A stretch of 64,000 bases of DNA from CAVOGJ01 sp963695405 (GCA_963695405.1 CAVOGJ010000008.1:124001-188000); one strand, 5' to 3'. Positions 43,973-53,320 are shown, counted from the first letter of the stretch. Program-made: numbers and translations. The notes: generated from the sequence alone by a model not told the origin.

Positions 43973-45328
43973 ATGCTCGTTCACTCTGCGTCCTCGCGGC
44001 GACAGCCCTGCTCGCTCTTGTTCCCGGCCGCGGCGATCGCTGGTTGCTTGCTGGTTTCGGCCACGCTGGCCGACGACTGGCCCCAGTGGATGGGCCCGCA
44101 GCGGAATAATGTATGGCGGGCAGAAGGACTGCTCGACAAGTTTCCGTCGACAGGGCCAAAGACGGTCTGGTCGGCTCCCATCGCGGGCGGCTATGCCGGG
44201 CCTGCCGTTGTCGGTAATCGTGTCTGGGTGACCGACTATGTGACATCGGCGGATGTCCGTGTCCCAAACTTCCAGCGGGCGGAGTTTACGGGTGTGGAAC
44301 GGGTCCACTGTCTCGACGCCAAGACAGGCGACTCGTTGTGGGTGCACGAGTATCCAGTGACCTATGGGCTCTCCTACCCGGCCGGCCCCCGCTGTACGCC
44401 GAGCGTTAGCGAGGGACTGGTCTATACACTGGGCGCGGAGGGACATCTGCTGTGCCTTGACGGAGAACAGGGTACGGTCATTTGGAGCAAGGAACTGAAG
44501 AAGGAATACCACACGAAGTCGGCACTATGGGGATATGCGAGCCATCCCTTGATCGATGGAGACAACTTGCTGTGCGTCGTGGGGGGCGCGGGGAGCCACG
44601 TCGTGGCGTTCGACAAGTCGTCGGGCAAGGAAGTATGGCGAGCCCAAACGGCGTCAGAGCAGGGCTATTCGCCGCCAACGATATTCACGATCGGAAAGTC
44701 ACGACAACTGGTGTTGCTCAAACCGGACGGGGTTTCGGCGGTTAATCCAAGCAACGGCGAGGAATACTGGTCGGTGCCGTACGAAGCCACGAACGGCTCG
44801 ATCATCATGTCACCCATTCGCTTTGGAAACTACATCTACGCTGCCGGCTACTCAAACAAGAATCTGTTGGTGCAACTTTCGGACGACGGACGCGAGGCGG
44901 AGGTCGTTTGGCAGGATACTCGGAAACAGGGCGTGTCGCCGGTCAATGTGCAGCCCTTCCTTGACGAGGACATCCTGTACGGATTCGACCAAAGTGGGTG
45001 GTTGTACGCGGTCGAATTGCCAAGCGGGAAACGGCTGTGGGAAGCGAGCCCGGTGGCAAAGCGGCCAGCTGGTTGCGAGACGGCTTTTCTGGTCAAGCAA
45101 GGAAATCGCTTCTGGATGTTCAACGAGAACGGGGAATTGGTCGTCGCGCGGCTGTCCAGACAGGGTTACGAAGAGATCGACAGGGCGAAAGTGATCGCGC
45201 CGACCAACGTGGCTTTCGGCCGCGATGTGGTGTGGTGTATGCCGGCTTTCGCAGGCCAACGGATGTACGTGCGGAACGATGAGCGACTGATTTGTGTCGA
45301 CCTCTCGCGCGATCAAGCGGAAAACTGA
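43973..45328 (+). CDS. Exported PQQ-like beta-propeller protein
   Basis: The ATG at 43973 follows GGAAGGA. The 451-residue protein has a signal peptide ending near SATLADDWPQW. The typical planctomycete opening DDWPQWMGPQRNNVW is followed by repeated propeller blades with the W-docking pattern (HCLDAKTGDSLWVHEYP, LLCLDGEQGTVIWSKEL, VVAFDKSSGKEVWRA, LYAVELPSGKRLWEA). Such PQQ-binding-like proteins are periplasmic scaffolds or quinoprotein-like enzymes. No catalytic motif for alcohol dehydrogenase is seen, so it is more likely a structural or binding protein. Confidence 0.87.
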   Translation: MLVHSASSRRQPCSLLFPAAAIAGCLLVSATLADDWPQWMGPQRNNVWRAEGLLDKFPSTGPKTVWSAPIAGGYAGPAVVGNRVWVTDYVTSADVRVPNFQRAEFTGVERVHCLDAKTGDSLWVHEYPVTYGLSYPAGPRCTPSVSEGLVYTLGAEGHLLCLDGEQGTVIWSKELKKEYHTKSALWGYASHPLIDGDNLLCVVGGAGSHVVAFDKSSGKEVWRAQTASEQGYSPPTIFTIGKSRQLVLLKPDGVSAVNPSNGEEYWSVPYEATNGSIIMSPIRFGNYIYAAGYSNKNLLVQLSDDGREAEVVWQDTRKQGVSPVNVQPFLDEDILYGFDQSGWLYAVELPSGKRLWEASPVAKRPAGCETAFLVKQGNRFWMFNENGELVVARLSRQGYEEIDRAKVIAPTNVAFGRDVVWCMPAFAGQRMYVRNDERLICVDLSRDQAEN

Positions 45329-45780
45329 AGACTTTTGTTTGTGGCAACCGACTCCCGGTTGCGATGCATTCATGGCCGCCGCGAGGTGACGCGCCGTGTG
45401 ATACGCCGTGTGATGCGCCGTGTGGCGCACCCTTCGTGGCACGCATATCGCTCCTCGGCGGACTGATTTGCGAGCACTCCGGCGGGAGCGGACGTCGAGG
45501 TTGGATGCCTTGGAGGTCGCTTGGCGCCTGTGCACAAAACAACGCCCCGGGCGTTTTACAGAAATGCACGAAATCGCTACGATGCAGTCTGCGCTCGATG
45601 GAGCGAGCACCATACCGTGTGGCGCCGCGCTGTCGGATCAGATATTCCGCAGCCTTTTGCCTCCGCTATCCACCCTCCCACTTCGCCTTGCGACGATGCA
45701 CGTTTCAAGGCTTTAGCATGTAACTCTCGCCTCCGCCGCTCGATGCACCGCGGCGGTTCAATTTTCGCAAGGATCTCCAC
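45329..45780. other. Intergenic region with a small tandem repeat
   Basis: About 450 bases lie between the PQQ-propeller gene and the M16 peptidase gene. It contains a 12-bp repeat at 45391-45426 and should hold the M16 promoter. Frames here are Cys- and Pro-rich and look random. No terminator hairpin was recognised. Confidence 0.4.
45391..45426. repeat. 12-bp tandem repeat, three copies
   Basis: The unit GCGCCGTGTGAT is followed by ACGCCGTGTGAT and GCGCCGTGTGGC, in tandem. It lies 355 bp upstream of the M16 peptidase start and has no known role. Confidence 0.75.
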
Positions 45781-48768
45781 ATGTCCATCTCGGCCCGGCG
45801 TTATTCCCTGATTCTCTCCAGCTGGCTTGCCTGCCTGCTTGGCATCTCATCCCTGGCAATCGGGGCCGCGCCGGAGCCGATCACCGAGGTCGAGGGAATC
45901 ACGGAGTATCGTTTAGACAACGGACTGAAGGTCTTGCTCTTTCCGGACAATTCCAAACCGACGATCACGACAAACATCACCTACATGGTCGGTTCGCGGC
46001 ACGAAGGACGCGGCGAAGCCGGCATGGCCCATCTCTTGGAGCACATGGTGTTCAAGGGCACGCCCAAGTTCCCCAATATCTGGGGTGCCTTGGAGGACCA
46101 CGGTGCCAATTTTAATGGCACCACGTGGGTAGATCGCACGAACTACTACGAAACCTTGCCGGCGAGTGACGAGAACCTCGAGTTCGCGCTGAAGATGGAA
46201 GCCGACCGCATGGTCAACAGTTTTGTCAGCGGCGAGGAACTCGCCAAAGAAATGACTGTCGTACGAAACGAATTCGAGATGGGTGAGAATAACCCATCCG
46301 CGGTCCTGGGAGAACGCATGTTGTCCGCCGCCTACCTGTGGCACAACTACGGCAAGTCGACGATCGGCAATCGGTCGGACATTGAGCGGGTACCGGTCGA
46401 TAATCTCCGCGCCTTCTATCGCAAGTACTACCAGCCGGACAATGCCATCCTGTTGGTGGCGGGCAAATTCGAAACCGAGCGTGCGCTCGAACTGATCCAG
46501 CAATACTTTGGCAACATTCCTCGTCCGACGCGCGAATTGGAAACGACCTACACGGAAGAACCGGCCCAGGATGGGCCGCGACAAGTGATACTGAAGCGCG
46601 TGGGGGACGTACCGACGGTCGGACTGACCTATCACATCCCCGCCGGGTCCGATCCCGAATATCCGGCGCTCGCCCTTTTGGAGGATATGCTGACGAATCA
46701 GCCGAGCGGTTATCTTTATCGACGGCTCGTGGCGAGTGGCATCGCTACCCAGGTGTCTGGCGTGGCGTTTGCCTGGGCGGAACCGGGCGTCATTCAGTTT
46801 TCGGCAACCGTGGCCACCGGCCATGAGCCGCAAGTCGTTTTGGCGACAATGGTCGATACGGTCGAATCGATCGGCACCGTCGGAATCACGCAAGCCGACC
46901 TCGAACGAGCCATCGCTCGTCGCAAGAAAGAATACAAGCTGGCCATGACCGATAGCTCACGACTGGGTGTGCGATTGAGCGAATCGATCGCACTCGGCGA
47001 TTGGCGGATGTTCTTCGTAACCCGCGACCGCTTTGAGAAGGTTTCGCTGCAAGACATTAAGACGGTAGCTGGCAAGTACTTTGTCGAATCGAACCGCACG
47101 GCCGGAATCTTCCTTCCGACGGACGAGCCTCAACGAACGAACGTCCCGCCCCGCCCCGATGTTCAGCAGATCACAGCGGGCTACGCGGGCCGCGAAGAAG
47201 TGGCCGAAGGGGAGGAACTTCGGCCCGACGTCGACTACATTGAGAGCCGAATTGTGCGGAAGACCTTGCCGTCCGGCATCAAGCTGGCCCTGCTGCCGAT
47301 CCAGACGCGCGGTGATGCGGTGACCGCTCAATTCAAATTCTTCTACGGCGACGAAGCCAGTTTAACCGGTCACGAAACGACACTGGAAATCCTGCCTTCG
47401 ATGCTCATGCGGGGCACCAAGCGGCTCGACTTCCAACAGCTTCGTGATGAGATCGATCGGCTCGAATCACGGATTTCTGTCAGCGGCGGCGGCGGACAAC
47501 TGGGGACGCCGGGGGAAATCTCCGGTTCGATCGAGTCGGATCGCAAGAATCTCGTGGCAGCGATTGAACTGCTGGGCGAGATCATGCAACAGCCTGCCTT
47601 TGATCCGGCAGAGTTCGATATCATCATTAGCCAGGTGAAGAGCAGCCTCGAGCAAAGCAAATCCGATCCGCAAGCCCTCGGGATGTTGGCCTTGGCCCGC
47701 GTGATGAATCCCTGGCCCTCTTCAAGCATCCACTATGTGCCCGATATGGAAGAGTCGTTGGAGCGGGTCGTCGCCGTTAACTTAGAGCTGTTGAAGTCGT
47801 TGTATGAGAAGCTACTCGGAGCCAGTTACCTGGAAGTCGCGGTCGTCGGCGACTTTGACCCCGATCAAGTCGCCCAGGTTGTGGAACGAGTTTTTGGCTC
47901 GTGGAAGTCCCCGATACCTTACGTCCGCGTCGCCAAGCCGTACCGAGCGATCGAAAACTTCTCACCGATCGTGATTGACACTCCGGACAAGGAAATGGCC
48001 ATTGTGGCGACGGGGACCACCGTCAAGATGAATGACGAGGATCCCGATTATCCCGCGATGGTCCTTGCCAGCTACGTCCTTGGACAGAGCTCCAAGTCTC
48101 GCTTGATGAATCGCTTGCGGCACAAGGGTGGCCTGTCCTACGGCGCAGGTGCCGGCTTTCGAGCATCTTCCCAGGATGATAATGCATCCCTGACAGGCAT
48201 GGCGATCTGCGCACCACAAAACGCGGACCAAGCCCTCGCCGCTCTGCGGGAAGAGGTCCAGCAGTGGATCGCCGACGGGTTGACCGACCAGGAACTGGAA
48301 GAGGCGAAGAATAGCTATCAACTCAAGTACCTCAGCCAATTGGGTAACCGGCGTTTTTTACTCGAACAACTTTCGAGCGGTCTGGAACTGGGACGAACAT
48401 TGGAATTTCGTCAACAACGACAGGATAAGATCAACGCGCTAACAAACGCCGAGATTCGTTCCGCATTGCGGGATATTCTCGGTGAGGCCGCGCTCGTCGA
48501 GCTCAAAGCCGGCGATCCGGCGCCCCGTCACGCGGATGATCCAGCCACGGAGAACGGGGCAGAAGAAGGATTGCCACCCATTTTGGCACAATTCGACAAG
48601 AATGGTGACGGCAAGCTGCATTTGGAAGAAGCCCCAGACACGTTGCGACCTGCTTTTCCCAAGATCGATACGAACGGCGATTCCATGATTGATGCCGCAG
48701 AGGCCAAAGCGCTGCGGCGTGCCGCTGCCGCAAGCGGGAGCAACGGACCGCAGAGCGTGCGGCCTTAG
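45781..48768 (+). CDS. M16 family zinc peptidase with C-terminal EF-hands
   Basis: The 995-residue exported protein begins with a signal peptide ending near GAAPEP. The first half has the inverted zinc site HLLEH at 84-88 and the distal Glu E164 in NEFEMGENN, the 76-residue spacing of pitrilysin-like M16 peptidases. The second, structurally similar half is present as in M16B/pqqL-type proteins. The last 60 residues add two EF-hand-like loops, FDKNGDGKLHLEE and IDTNGDSMIDAAE, which is unusual. It should degrade peptides in the periplasm, possibly in a calcium-dependent way. Confidence 0.9.
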   Translation: MSISARRYSLILSSWLACLLGISSLAIGAAPEPITEVEGITEYRLDNGLKVLLFPDNSKPTITTNITYMVGSRHEGRGEAGMAHLLEHMVFKGTPKFPNIWGALEDHGANFNGTTWVDRTNYYETLPASDENLEFALKMEADRMVNSFVSGEELAKEMTVVRNEFEMGENNPSAVLGERMLSAAYLWHNYGKSTIGNRSDIERVPVDNLRAFYRKYYQPDNAILLVAGKFETERALELIQQYFGNIPRPTRELETTYTEEPAQDGPRQVILKRVGDVPTVGLTYHIPAGSDPEYPALALLEDMLTNQPSGYLYRRLVASGIATQVSGVAFAWAEPGVIQFSATVATGHEPQVVLATMVDTVESIGTVGITQADLERAIARRKKEYKLAMTDSSRLGVRLSESIALGDWRMFFVTRDRFEKVSLQDIKTVAGKYFVESNRTAGIFLPTDEPQRTNVPPRPDVQQITAGYAGREEVAEGEELRPDVDYIESRIVRKTLPSGIKLALLPIQTRGDAVTAQFKFFYGDEASLTGHETTLEILPSMLMRGTKRLDFQQLRDEIDRLESRISVSGGGGQLGTPGEISGSIESDRKNLVAAIELLGEIMQQPAFDPAEFDIIISQVKSSLEQSKSDPQALGMLALARVMNPWPSSSIHYVPDMEESLERVVAVNLELLKSLYEKLLGASYLEVAVVGDFDPDQVAQVVERVFGSWKSPIPYVRVAKPYRAIENFSPIVIDTPDKEMAIVATGTTVKMNDEDPDYPAMVLASYVLGQSSKSRLMNRLRHKGGLSYGAGAGFRASSQDDNASLTGMAICAPQNADQALAALREEVQQWIADGLTDQELEEAKNSYQLKYLSQLGNRRFLLEQLSSGLELGRTLEFRQQRQDKINALTNAEIRSALRDILGEAALVELKAGDPAPRHADDPATENGAEEGLPPILAQFDKNGDGKLHLEEAPDTLRPAFPKIDTNGDSMIDAAEAKALRRAAAASGSNGPQSVRP

Positions 48769-48796
48769 GCCCGCGGAAAACCTCGGTCGGTGGGTG

Positions 48797-49816
48797 ATGC
48801 GTTTCTTGATCATAGAATCGACGTGCGATGAGACTGCCGCCGCAGTCGTGCGCGATGATTTGACCGTACTTGGATCGGTGGTCGCCAGCCAGGATGATTT
48901 GCATCGGCGTTTCGCCGGCGTCGTCCCGGAAATTGCGGCCCGCGCCGATGTCGAGCGGATCCTGCCTGTCATCCACGAGGTGTTACAACAGGCCAACACG
49001 GAACTAAGCGAGATAGCGGCGATTGCCGTGGCAAATCAGCCCGGTTTGGCGGGCTCGCTCTTGATCGGTGTGGTGGCCGCAAAAACGCTGGCGCTGACGC
49101 TGCGAATACCGTTGATTGGCGTCAATCACTTGCAAGCACACATTTACGCTTGCCGACTGGCTGCCCAGCGAGACGTCTTCCCCTGCGTCGGCTTCGTCGT
49201 CAGCGGAGGTCACACCAGCCTTTTCGCCTGCCGCACGGCAATCGATTTCGAGCTGCTCGGGGGTACCATTGATGATGCTGCCGGCGAGGCATTTGACAAG
49301 GTTGCCAACATGTTGGGACTGCCGTTTCCAGGCGGGCCCTCGGTCGCTCGCGCGGCCGAGGGAGGCAATCCGCAGGCCCACGCTTTTCCCCGTTCATTTT
49401 TGCACGAGCCCGACCGGTTGCAGTTCAGCTTCAGCGGGCTCAAAACGGCCGTTCGCTACAAGCTGGTCGCACCGGGTCAATCCCTACCGGAACGGCTTGA
49501 TCTTTCACCTCGGCAATTGTCCGACCTGTGCGCAAGTTTCCAGGAGGCGGTGATTGATTGCCTGATCGCCAAATCCTTACGGGCGTGTGAAATGACCCGG
49601 ATGCGGACGCTTTGCGTGGGCGGCGGAGTTGCTGCGAATCGGCGGTTACGCGAGCGGTTGGAAGAGACGACGCAGGCGAAGGGACTGGACCTGGTGATCG
49701 CGCCCGTGTCTCTTTGCACCGACAATGCCGTTATGGGTGCGATCGCCGTCGAGAGGTGGCGAGCCGGCCTGATCGACGATCTGACACTGGACGCCATTCC
49801 GGGGCTCGTCCGCTGA
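48797..49816 (+). CDS. tsaD: tRNA N6-adenosine threonylcarbamoyltransferase
   Basis: The ATG at 48797 gives 339 aa, the family length. The kinase-like ATPase fold starts with IIESTCDETAAAVV. The metal site is H111 and H115 in NHLQAHIY, and VVSGGHTSLF, PFPGGPSVA and GGGVAANRRLR follow. It transfers the threonylcarbamoyl group to A37 of ANN-reading tRNAs, with TsaB and TsaE. It starts 28 nt after the M16 peptidase on the same strand. An extension to 48689 would overlap that gene. Confidence 0.95.
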   Translation: MRFLIIESTCDETAAAVVRDDLTVLGSVVASQDDLHRRFAGVVPEIAARADVERILPVIHEVLQQANTELSEIAAIAVANQPGLAGSLLIGVVAAKTLALTLRIPLIGVNHLQAHIYACRLAAQRDVFPCVGFVVSGGHTSLFACRTAIDFELLGGTIDDAAGEAFDKVANMLGLPFPGGPSVARAAEGGNPQAHAFPRSFLHEPDRLQFSFSGLKTAVRYKLVAPGQSLPERLDLSPRQLSDLCASFQEAVIDCLIAKSLRACEMTRMRTLCVGGGVAANRRLRERLEETTQAKGLDLVIAPVSLCTDNAVMGAIAVERWRAGLIDDLTLDAIPGLVR

Positions 49817-49932
49817 AAATCATGACGGCGATGAACCGCAGGATGGTTCCGCGCGATGGCCAGCGAGGGGCTGGCGACTCTGTGCTCTCCGCGACTCGGT
49901 GTTTCCTACGGTCCGCCAGTCGCGATCACCGC

Positions 49933-50895
49933 TTAAGGTGTCAATTGCGAAAAGACCCAGCGGAACGGTTCGAGAATTCCCCGCGGTTCGACGCGTAATG
50001 GGACCGATTCGAATCCAGCGCGGCCACTCGGCATCATGGCACAGGCACCAACAGCACTGGAGGCGAAGAAATGGTGGTTGGGAAAATTATCGCGACAGTA
50101 CTGCCACAGATTCGGTAGTTGTCCCCGCGCGTATTCAACGGGATTGTCGGAACATTCAGGGCACATATCCGCCTTCATTTGAATGATCGCCAGCGGTGGA
50201 AACTCGAGCGGAGTTGGCAGGCTGCGTTTCTTCAACTTTTGCGATCCTTGCTGTGCCTCGTGCTGGCGTTCCCAGATTTCCTGGATGTGTCCCAGAATCT
50301 TTAGCGCGAAGAACTCTTCATCCTTGTCGCCTCGGTGCACACGGTCCGCGTCGACCAGCAACAAAAAGCCCGTCGCCTTCGCAAGCATCCCTTGAACCAC
50401 GGGATAGCCACCGTGGCGTTCAATTTCGTTCATCAGGGATGTGCCGCTGATATCGAGCAAGAATGTCTCGAGTGCCGTCTTTCCCACCGGGCGTTTCAAG
50501 CGGCAGTGTGCCCAATGCCAGTTTTCCGGTTCCTGGTGCGTGGCGGGCGGGAAGCAGCCCCGCGCGAGTACGGAAATCGATTCCTGTTGCATGGCGACGG
50601 TTGCTGCATCGCAGGTCGTAAAGTCAAGTTCCTCGCGGTGCCGCGCGAGGACATCGAGCAGCATGCCTAGATAGACCGTCTTACCCACATTGCTTGCCCC
50701 AAGCGTCGGGATAATCTGAGGACGCGTCCGGGTTTTCTCACTGGCAGCCACCCGCATCATTTCCATCGGAGCGCGACAATTGCGGCACCATTTGGCGTCA
50801 AACAGATTACTGCTATTGCATAGGTAGCACGGGATGGGAAGTTGGTAGGCGCCCAAGCGGAACGAATCGAGCGGCTGAACGTTGTAGGTCGTCAC
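49933..50895 (-). CDS. Zinc-ribbon P-loop GTPase-like protein, last gene of a four-gene cluster
   Basis: The 320-residue protein starts with GTG at 50895 after GAGGAG. Residues 23-40 hold a zinc ribbon, CYLC and CRNC (C23, C26, C37, C40). The P-loop is GASNVGKT at 66-73, followed by a switch-II-like DISG (148-151), LLLVDADRV and IIQMKAD, a variant of the G4 NKxD motif. This layout resembles the double-GTPase or DO-GTPase-like group of the TRAFAC class found in some bacterial conflict systems, from memory of the pattern. It follows the FGE-like gene by 25 nt and closes the cluster. The biochemical role is unknown. Confidence 0.8.
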   Translation of the reverse strand: MTTYNVQPLDSFRLGAYQLPIPCYLCNSSNLFDAKWCRNCRAPMEMMRVAASEKTRTRPQIIPTLGASNVGKTVYLGMLLDVLARHREELDFTTCDAATVAMQQESISVLARGCFPPATHQEPENWHWAHCRLKRPVGKTALETFLLDISGTSLMNEIERHGGYPVVQGMLAKATGFLLLVDADRVHRGDKDEEFFALKILGHIQEIWERQHEAQQGSQKLKKRSLPTPLEFPPLAIIQMKADMCPECSDNPVEYARGQLPNLWQYCRDNFPNHHFFASSAVGACAMMPSGRAGFESVPLRVEPRGILEPFRWVFSQLTP

Positions 50896-50920
50896 AAGGG
50901 GGGACTCCTCAAAAATACCG

Positions 50921-51724
50921 TTAGGCGGTCACGAGCGAAGGGGTGCTGGCCATTTCGGCGGGGACCAGGTCAGCTGAAAGGGCACAGCGAAAACCGATAT
51001 TGTGTTTGCGTGCCAGCGGATGATCACCGCTTTGAAAAAGGCAACAAGCCTGACTCTCAAAGTAGGTATCAAACGCACCGCCACGCAAAGCGCGATAGCC
51101 GCAATCCGATTCGCGCCACGCCTCCCACGGCGACCAGCAGCCAAACCGGTCGGCGGTCCACTCCCAGACATTGCCAACCATTTGCCGCAATCCATGGATA
51201 CTATCTCCGGCGGAAAATGCCGTCACGGATGCCGTTTGTTCTAAGCCACTCGACCAGAGGTTGGCACGACTTTCGTCCATCGCGTCGCCCCAAGGATATT
51301 TTCGCTGCTGAATACGTTCGTCGGCGACCGTGACTGGCGCCGCCGCGGCACGGACCCACTCGGCGTCCGTGGGGAGTCGTTTGCCGGCCCAGCGGGCATA
51401 CGCCTGCGCCTCGTAAAAGTTGATCCCCACGACCGGATGACTAGCGGACCCGTCGGCGTATCGTCCCTCGTTCCAGTAGTGGGGGCCGGGGCGACCGGTA
51501 CGATCGGTAAATTGGGGCACCGCATGTACAACGGCGGCTACCCAGTACTCGGCAGTTTGATAGCCGCCATCATCGACAAACCGTTTGTAGTCCTCGTTGG
51601 TGACCGCGAATCTCTCGAGGTACGAGTCTTCCGTTTTCACGATGGTCTCTTCGCCGTTGCCGCGAGTCATGCCGGTCGGTTCGCTGGACATCATGCGAAC
51701 ATCACCGCCCCTCACAAACGCCAT
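50921..51724 (-). CDS. Formylglycine-generating-enzyme-like (SUMF1/FGS) protein without the catalytic cysteine pattern
   Basis: The ATG at 51724, just 1 nt after the stop of the upstream gene, gives 267 aa starting MAFVRGGDVRMM, close to the normal domain start. The fold is clear from YLERFAVTNEDYKRFVDDGG, HPVVGINFYEAQAYARWAGK, LPTDAEWVRAA, YPWGDA, MVGNVWEWTADRF and RALRGGAFD. True FGE has GGSxxC with a second Cys five residues on. Here the string is GGAFDTYFESQACC, so the first cysteine is absent. I infer a non-canonical FGS domain, as in many proteins of this superfamily that serve in binding or conflict roles, not sulfatase maturation. Confidence 0.82.
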   Translation of the reverse strand: MAFVRGGDVRMMSSEPTGMTRGNGEETIVKTEDSYLERFAVTNEDYKRFVDDGGYQTAEYWVAAVVHAVPQFTDRTGRPGPHYWNEGRYADGSASHPVVGINFYEAQAYARWAGKRLPTDAEWVRAAAAPVTVADERIQQRKYPWGDAMDESRANLWSSGLEQTASVTAFSAGDSIHGLRQMVGNVWEWTADRFGCWSPWEAWRESDCGYRALRGGAFDTYFESQACCLFQSGDHPLARKHNIGFRCALSADLVPAEMASTPSLVTA

Positions 51725-51725
51725 C

Positions 51726-52142
51726 TCATCTTGAAGAATGCTCAGCCACCATTTGCCGTTGCTTGTCCGAAAGGTTTCCCAAGACCTCGCTCCGTAAGAG
51801 GAGTGCGTAGCGGCCTTGTCGAATGAGCTCCTCCACAACGGCCTCGGACTTCGCCGTGCCGGCTGCCGCGTAGGTCGACCGCAATCGGTGCACCGTTTCA
51901 TTGACTTTCGCTGCTGGAGTCGGCTGAGTGGCTGGGCTTACGACCGTCGGCACGTCCGCTGCGATATCACTGACGCGGTCCTTCCTGCGGGCCAGCCAAC
52001 AGCCAATCGCCAGCAGAACGGTTCCTGCCATCACGAACCATAAATTGAAACGCACCAACCCCCAAGCGAGGAGCGGCAGGCCACTGATCAACAAGAGGTA
52101 CTTGGGTTTCAGCCTCTTGAGTTGCGCAAGTTGTAAATCCAT
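51726..52142 (-). CDS. Membrane-anchored protein of unknown function
   Basis: The 138-residue protein has two adjacent membrane helices near the N-terminus (KYLLLISGLPLLAWGLVRF and LWFVMAGTVLLAIGCWLA). The C-terminal 90 residues form a soluble, probably helical domain (VNETVHRLRSTYAAAGTAKS and VVEELIRQGRYALLL). The tail should face the cytosol by the positive-inside rule (ARRKDR after the second helix). It lies between the coiled-coil gene and the FGE-like gene, with 1 nt before the latter, which suggests tight coupling. No family is recognised. Confidence 0.7.
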   Translation of the reverse strand: MDLQLAQLKRLKPKYLLLISGLPLLAWGLVRFNLWFVMAGTVLLAIGCWLARRKDRVSDIAADVPTVVSPATQPTPAAKVNETVHRLRSTYAAAGTAKSEAVVEELIRQGRYALLLRSEVLGNLSDKQRQMVAEHSSR

Positions 52143-52204
52143 CCTCTGATTCCTCGAAAATTAATGGCAACCAAACCTGCCTCGTGGCAGATACGCACAG
52201 GAGA

Positions 52205-53320
52205 CTAATCCAAGTCCTTCGCCGACTTTTCCAAATCCGCGAACTTTGCGAGCACCGATCCAATGATTGGATCGGCGGATGTCGCGGCTTCCTCTGGCTC
52301 GTCTTCGGCGGACTCCCAATCGTCCGATGTCGGCTCCTGCCAGTCTTCGGACCGCTCTTCATCCGTTTCCTCTGCAGCGGTGTGTCTCGCCACGGCCGTC
52401 GCCGCGGCCGGATCATCATCCACTTCGCTGGCTGGCAACTCGTCGGTCGTCGAATCGGCAGCTGTTGACTCAGCTTCAACGGGCGAGTCGGTAGCGGCCC
52501 CCTCGTCGCCTTTTTCCGTCCATTCCTGGTCGACCCAGCAATCTTCACCGGACCACGATTCGTCGCCTTCCCACGAGTCCGCGTCTTCGACCGATAGTGC
52601 GTGCTGTGGATCTCTCAGCGACTGAGCCCGCTGCTTGACGGCCGCCCTGAGTCCATTGATATCCTTCGCCATCCGTTCCCGATGTCTGGATAATTGCCGA
52701 TTCTGGTCCTCGATCTTCGCCGTCAGACGATCGACCTCCCGACGACTATCCCGTAGCTCGGCTACCAGCGATTCATTTTGCTGCTTCAATTCGTCGAGCG
52801 ACTCAGTCGCCTGATGGGACTCGCTCTCCCTTAGACGCTCCTTGGTGGCGAGCAACTCCTCACGGGTTCGGTCGAGTTCTTCTTGAGTTGAATGGACCAG
52901 TTCCAGCGCATCCGCCACCGAGTCGAGTTCTTGAACAGCCGCATCCATTTTGGCCCGAGCATCATCCCGTTCTTTTGCCAGCACAGCAACTTCTTGCTGC
53001 AGCTCATCCCGCTGCCGAGTTGCCTCGTCCATTTCGCGGCGTTGCTCTTCCTGCGCTTCTACCTGTGTTTCGATTTCAGAAATCGCCTGGTCCACCTCTC
53101 CCTGTTTCGCGGCCAGCGCCTGCCGCGAATCGTCCAACTGCTGTTCACGCCGAACGATTTCCTTCCGCATCTCCTCGAGACCGTCTAGCGATTCGGAGAG
53201 AAACGATTGGTATTCACGCCGTTCGTCCTGGAGGATTTCCAGGGCCGTGCGTACTTTGTGCAAGCCCTCTTCGCCAAATGGCTGATGCTGATCTGACTGT
53301 TTTTTCGCGGTCTTCGCCAT
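52205..53320 (-). CDS. Long coiled-coil protein with acidic tail, first gene of the cluster
   Basis: The 371-residue protein is almost entirely heptad-rich from about residue 20 to 235 (LHKVRTALEILQDERREYQ, QVEAQEEQRREMDEATRQRD, SLVAELRDSRREVDRLTAK). It has a low-complexity acidic tail (DSWEGDESWSGEDCW, DDWESAEDEPEEAATSAD) and a short conserved end (IIGSVLAKFADLEK). There is no signal peptide, so it is cytosolic. It should act as a scaffold or oligomerisation factor. It is followed by the membrane, FGE-like and GTPase genes on the same strand. Confidence 0.75.
   Translation of the reverse strand: MAKTAKKQSDQHQPFGEEGLHKVRTALEILQDERREYQSFLSESLDGLEEMRKEIVRREQQLDDSRQALAAKQGEVDQAISEIETQVEAQEEQRREMDEATRQRDELQQEVAVLAKERDDARAKMDAAVQELDSVADALELVHSTQEELDRTREELLATKERLRESESHQATESLDELKQQNESLVAELRDSRREVDRLTAKIEDQNRQLSRHRERMAKDINGLRAAVKQRAQSLRDPQHALSVEDADSWEGDESWSGEDCWVDQEWTEKGDEGAATDSPVEAESTAADSTTDELPASEVDDDPAAATAVARHTAAEETDEERSEDWQEPTSDDWESAEDEPEEAATSADPIIGSVLAKFADLEKSAKDLD

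Noticed and set aside
45913..46893. Minus-strand open frame (326 codons) opposite the M16 peptidase
   Set aside because: It is a shadow of a well-supported peptidase; it lacks a start signal.
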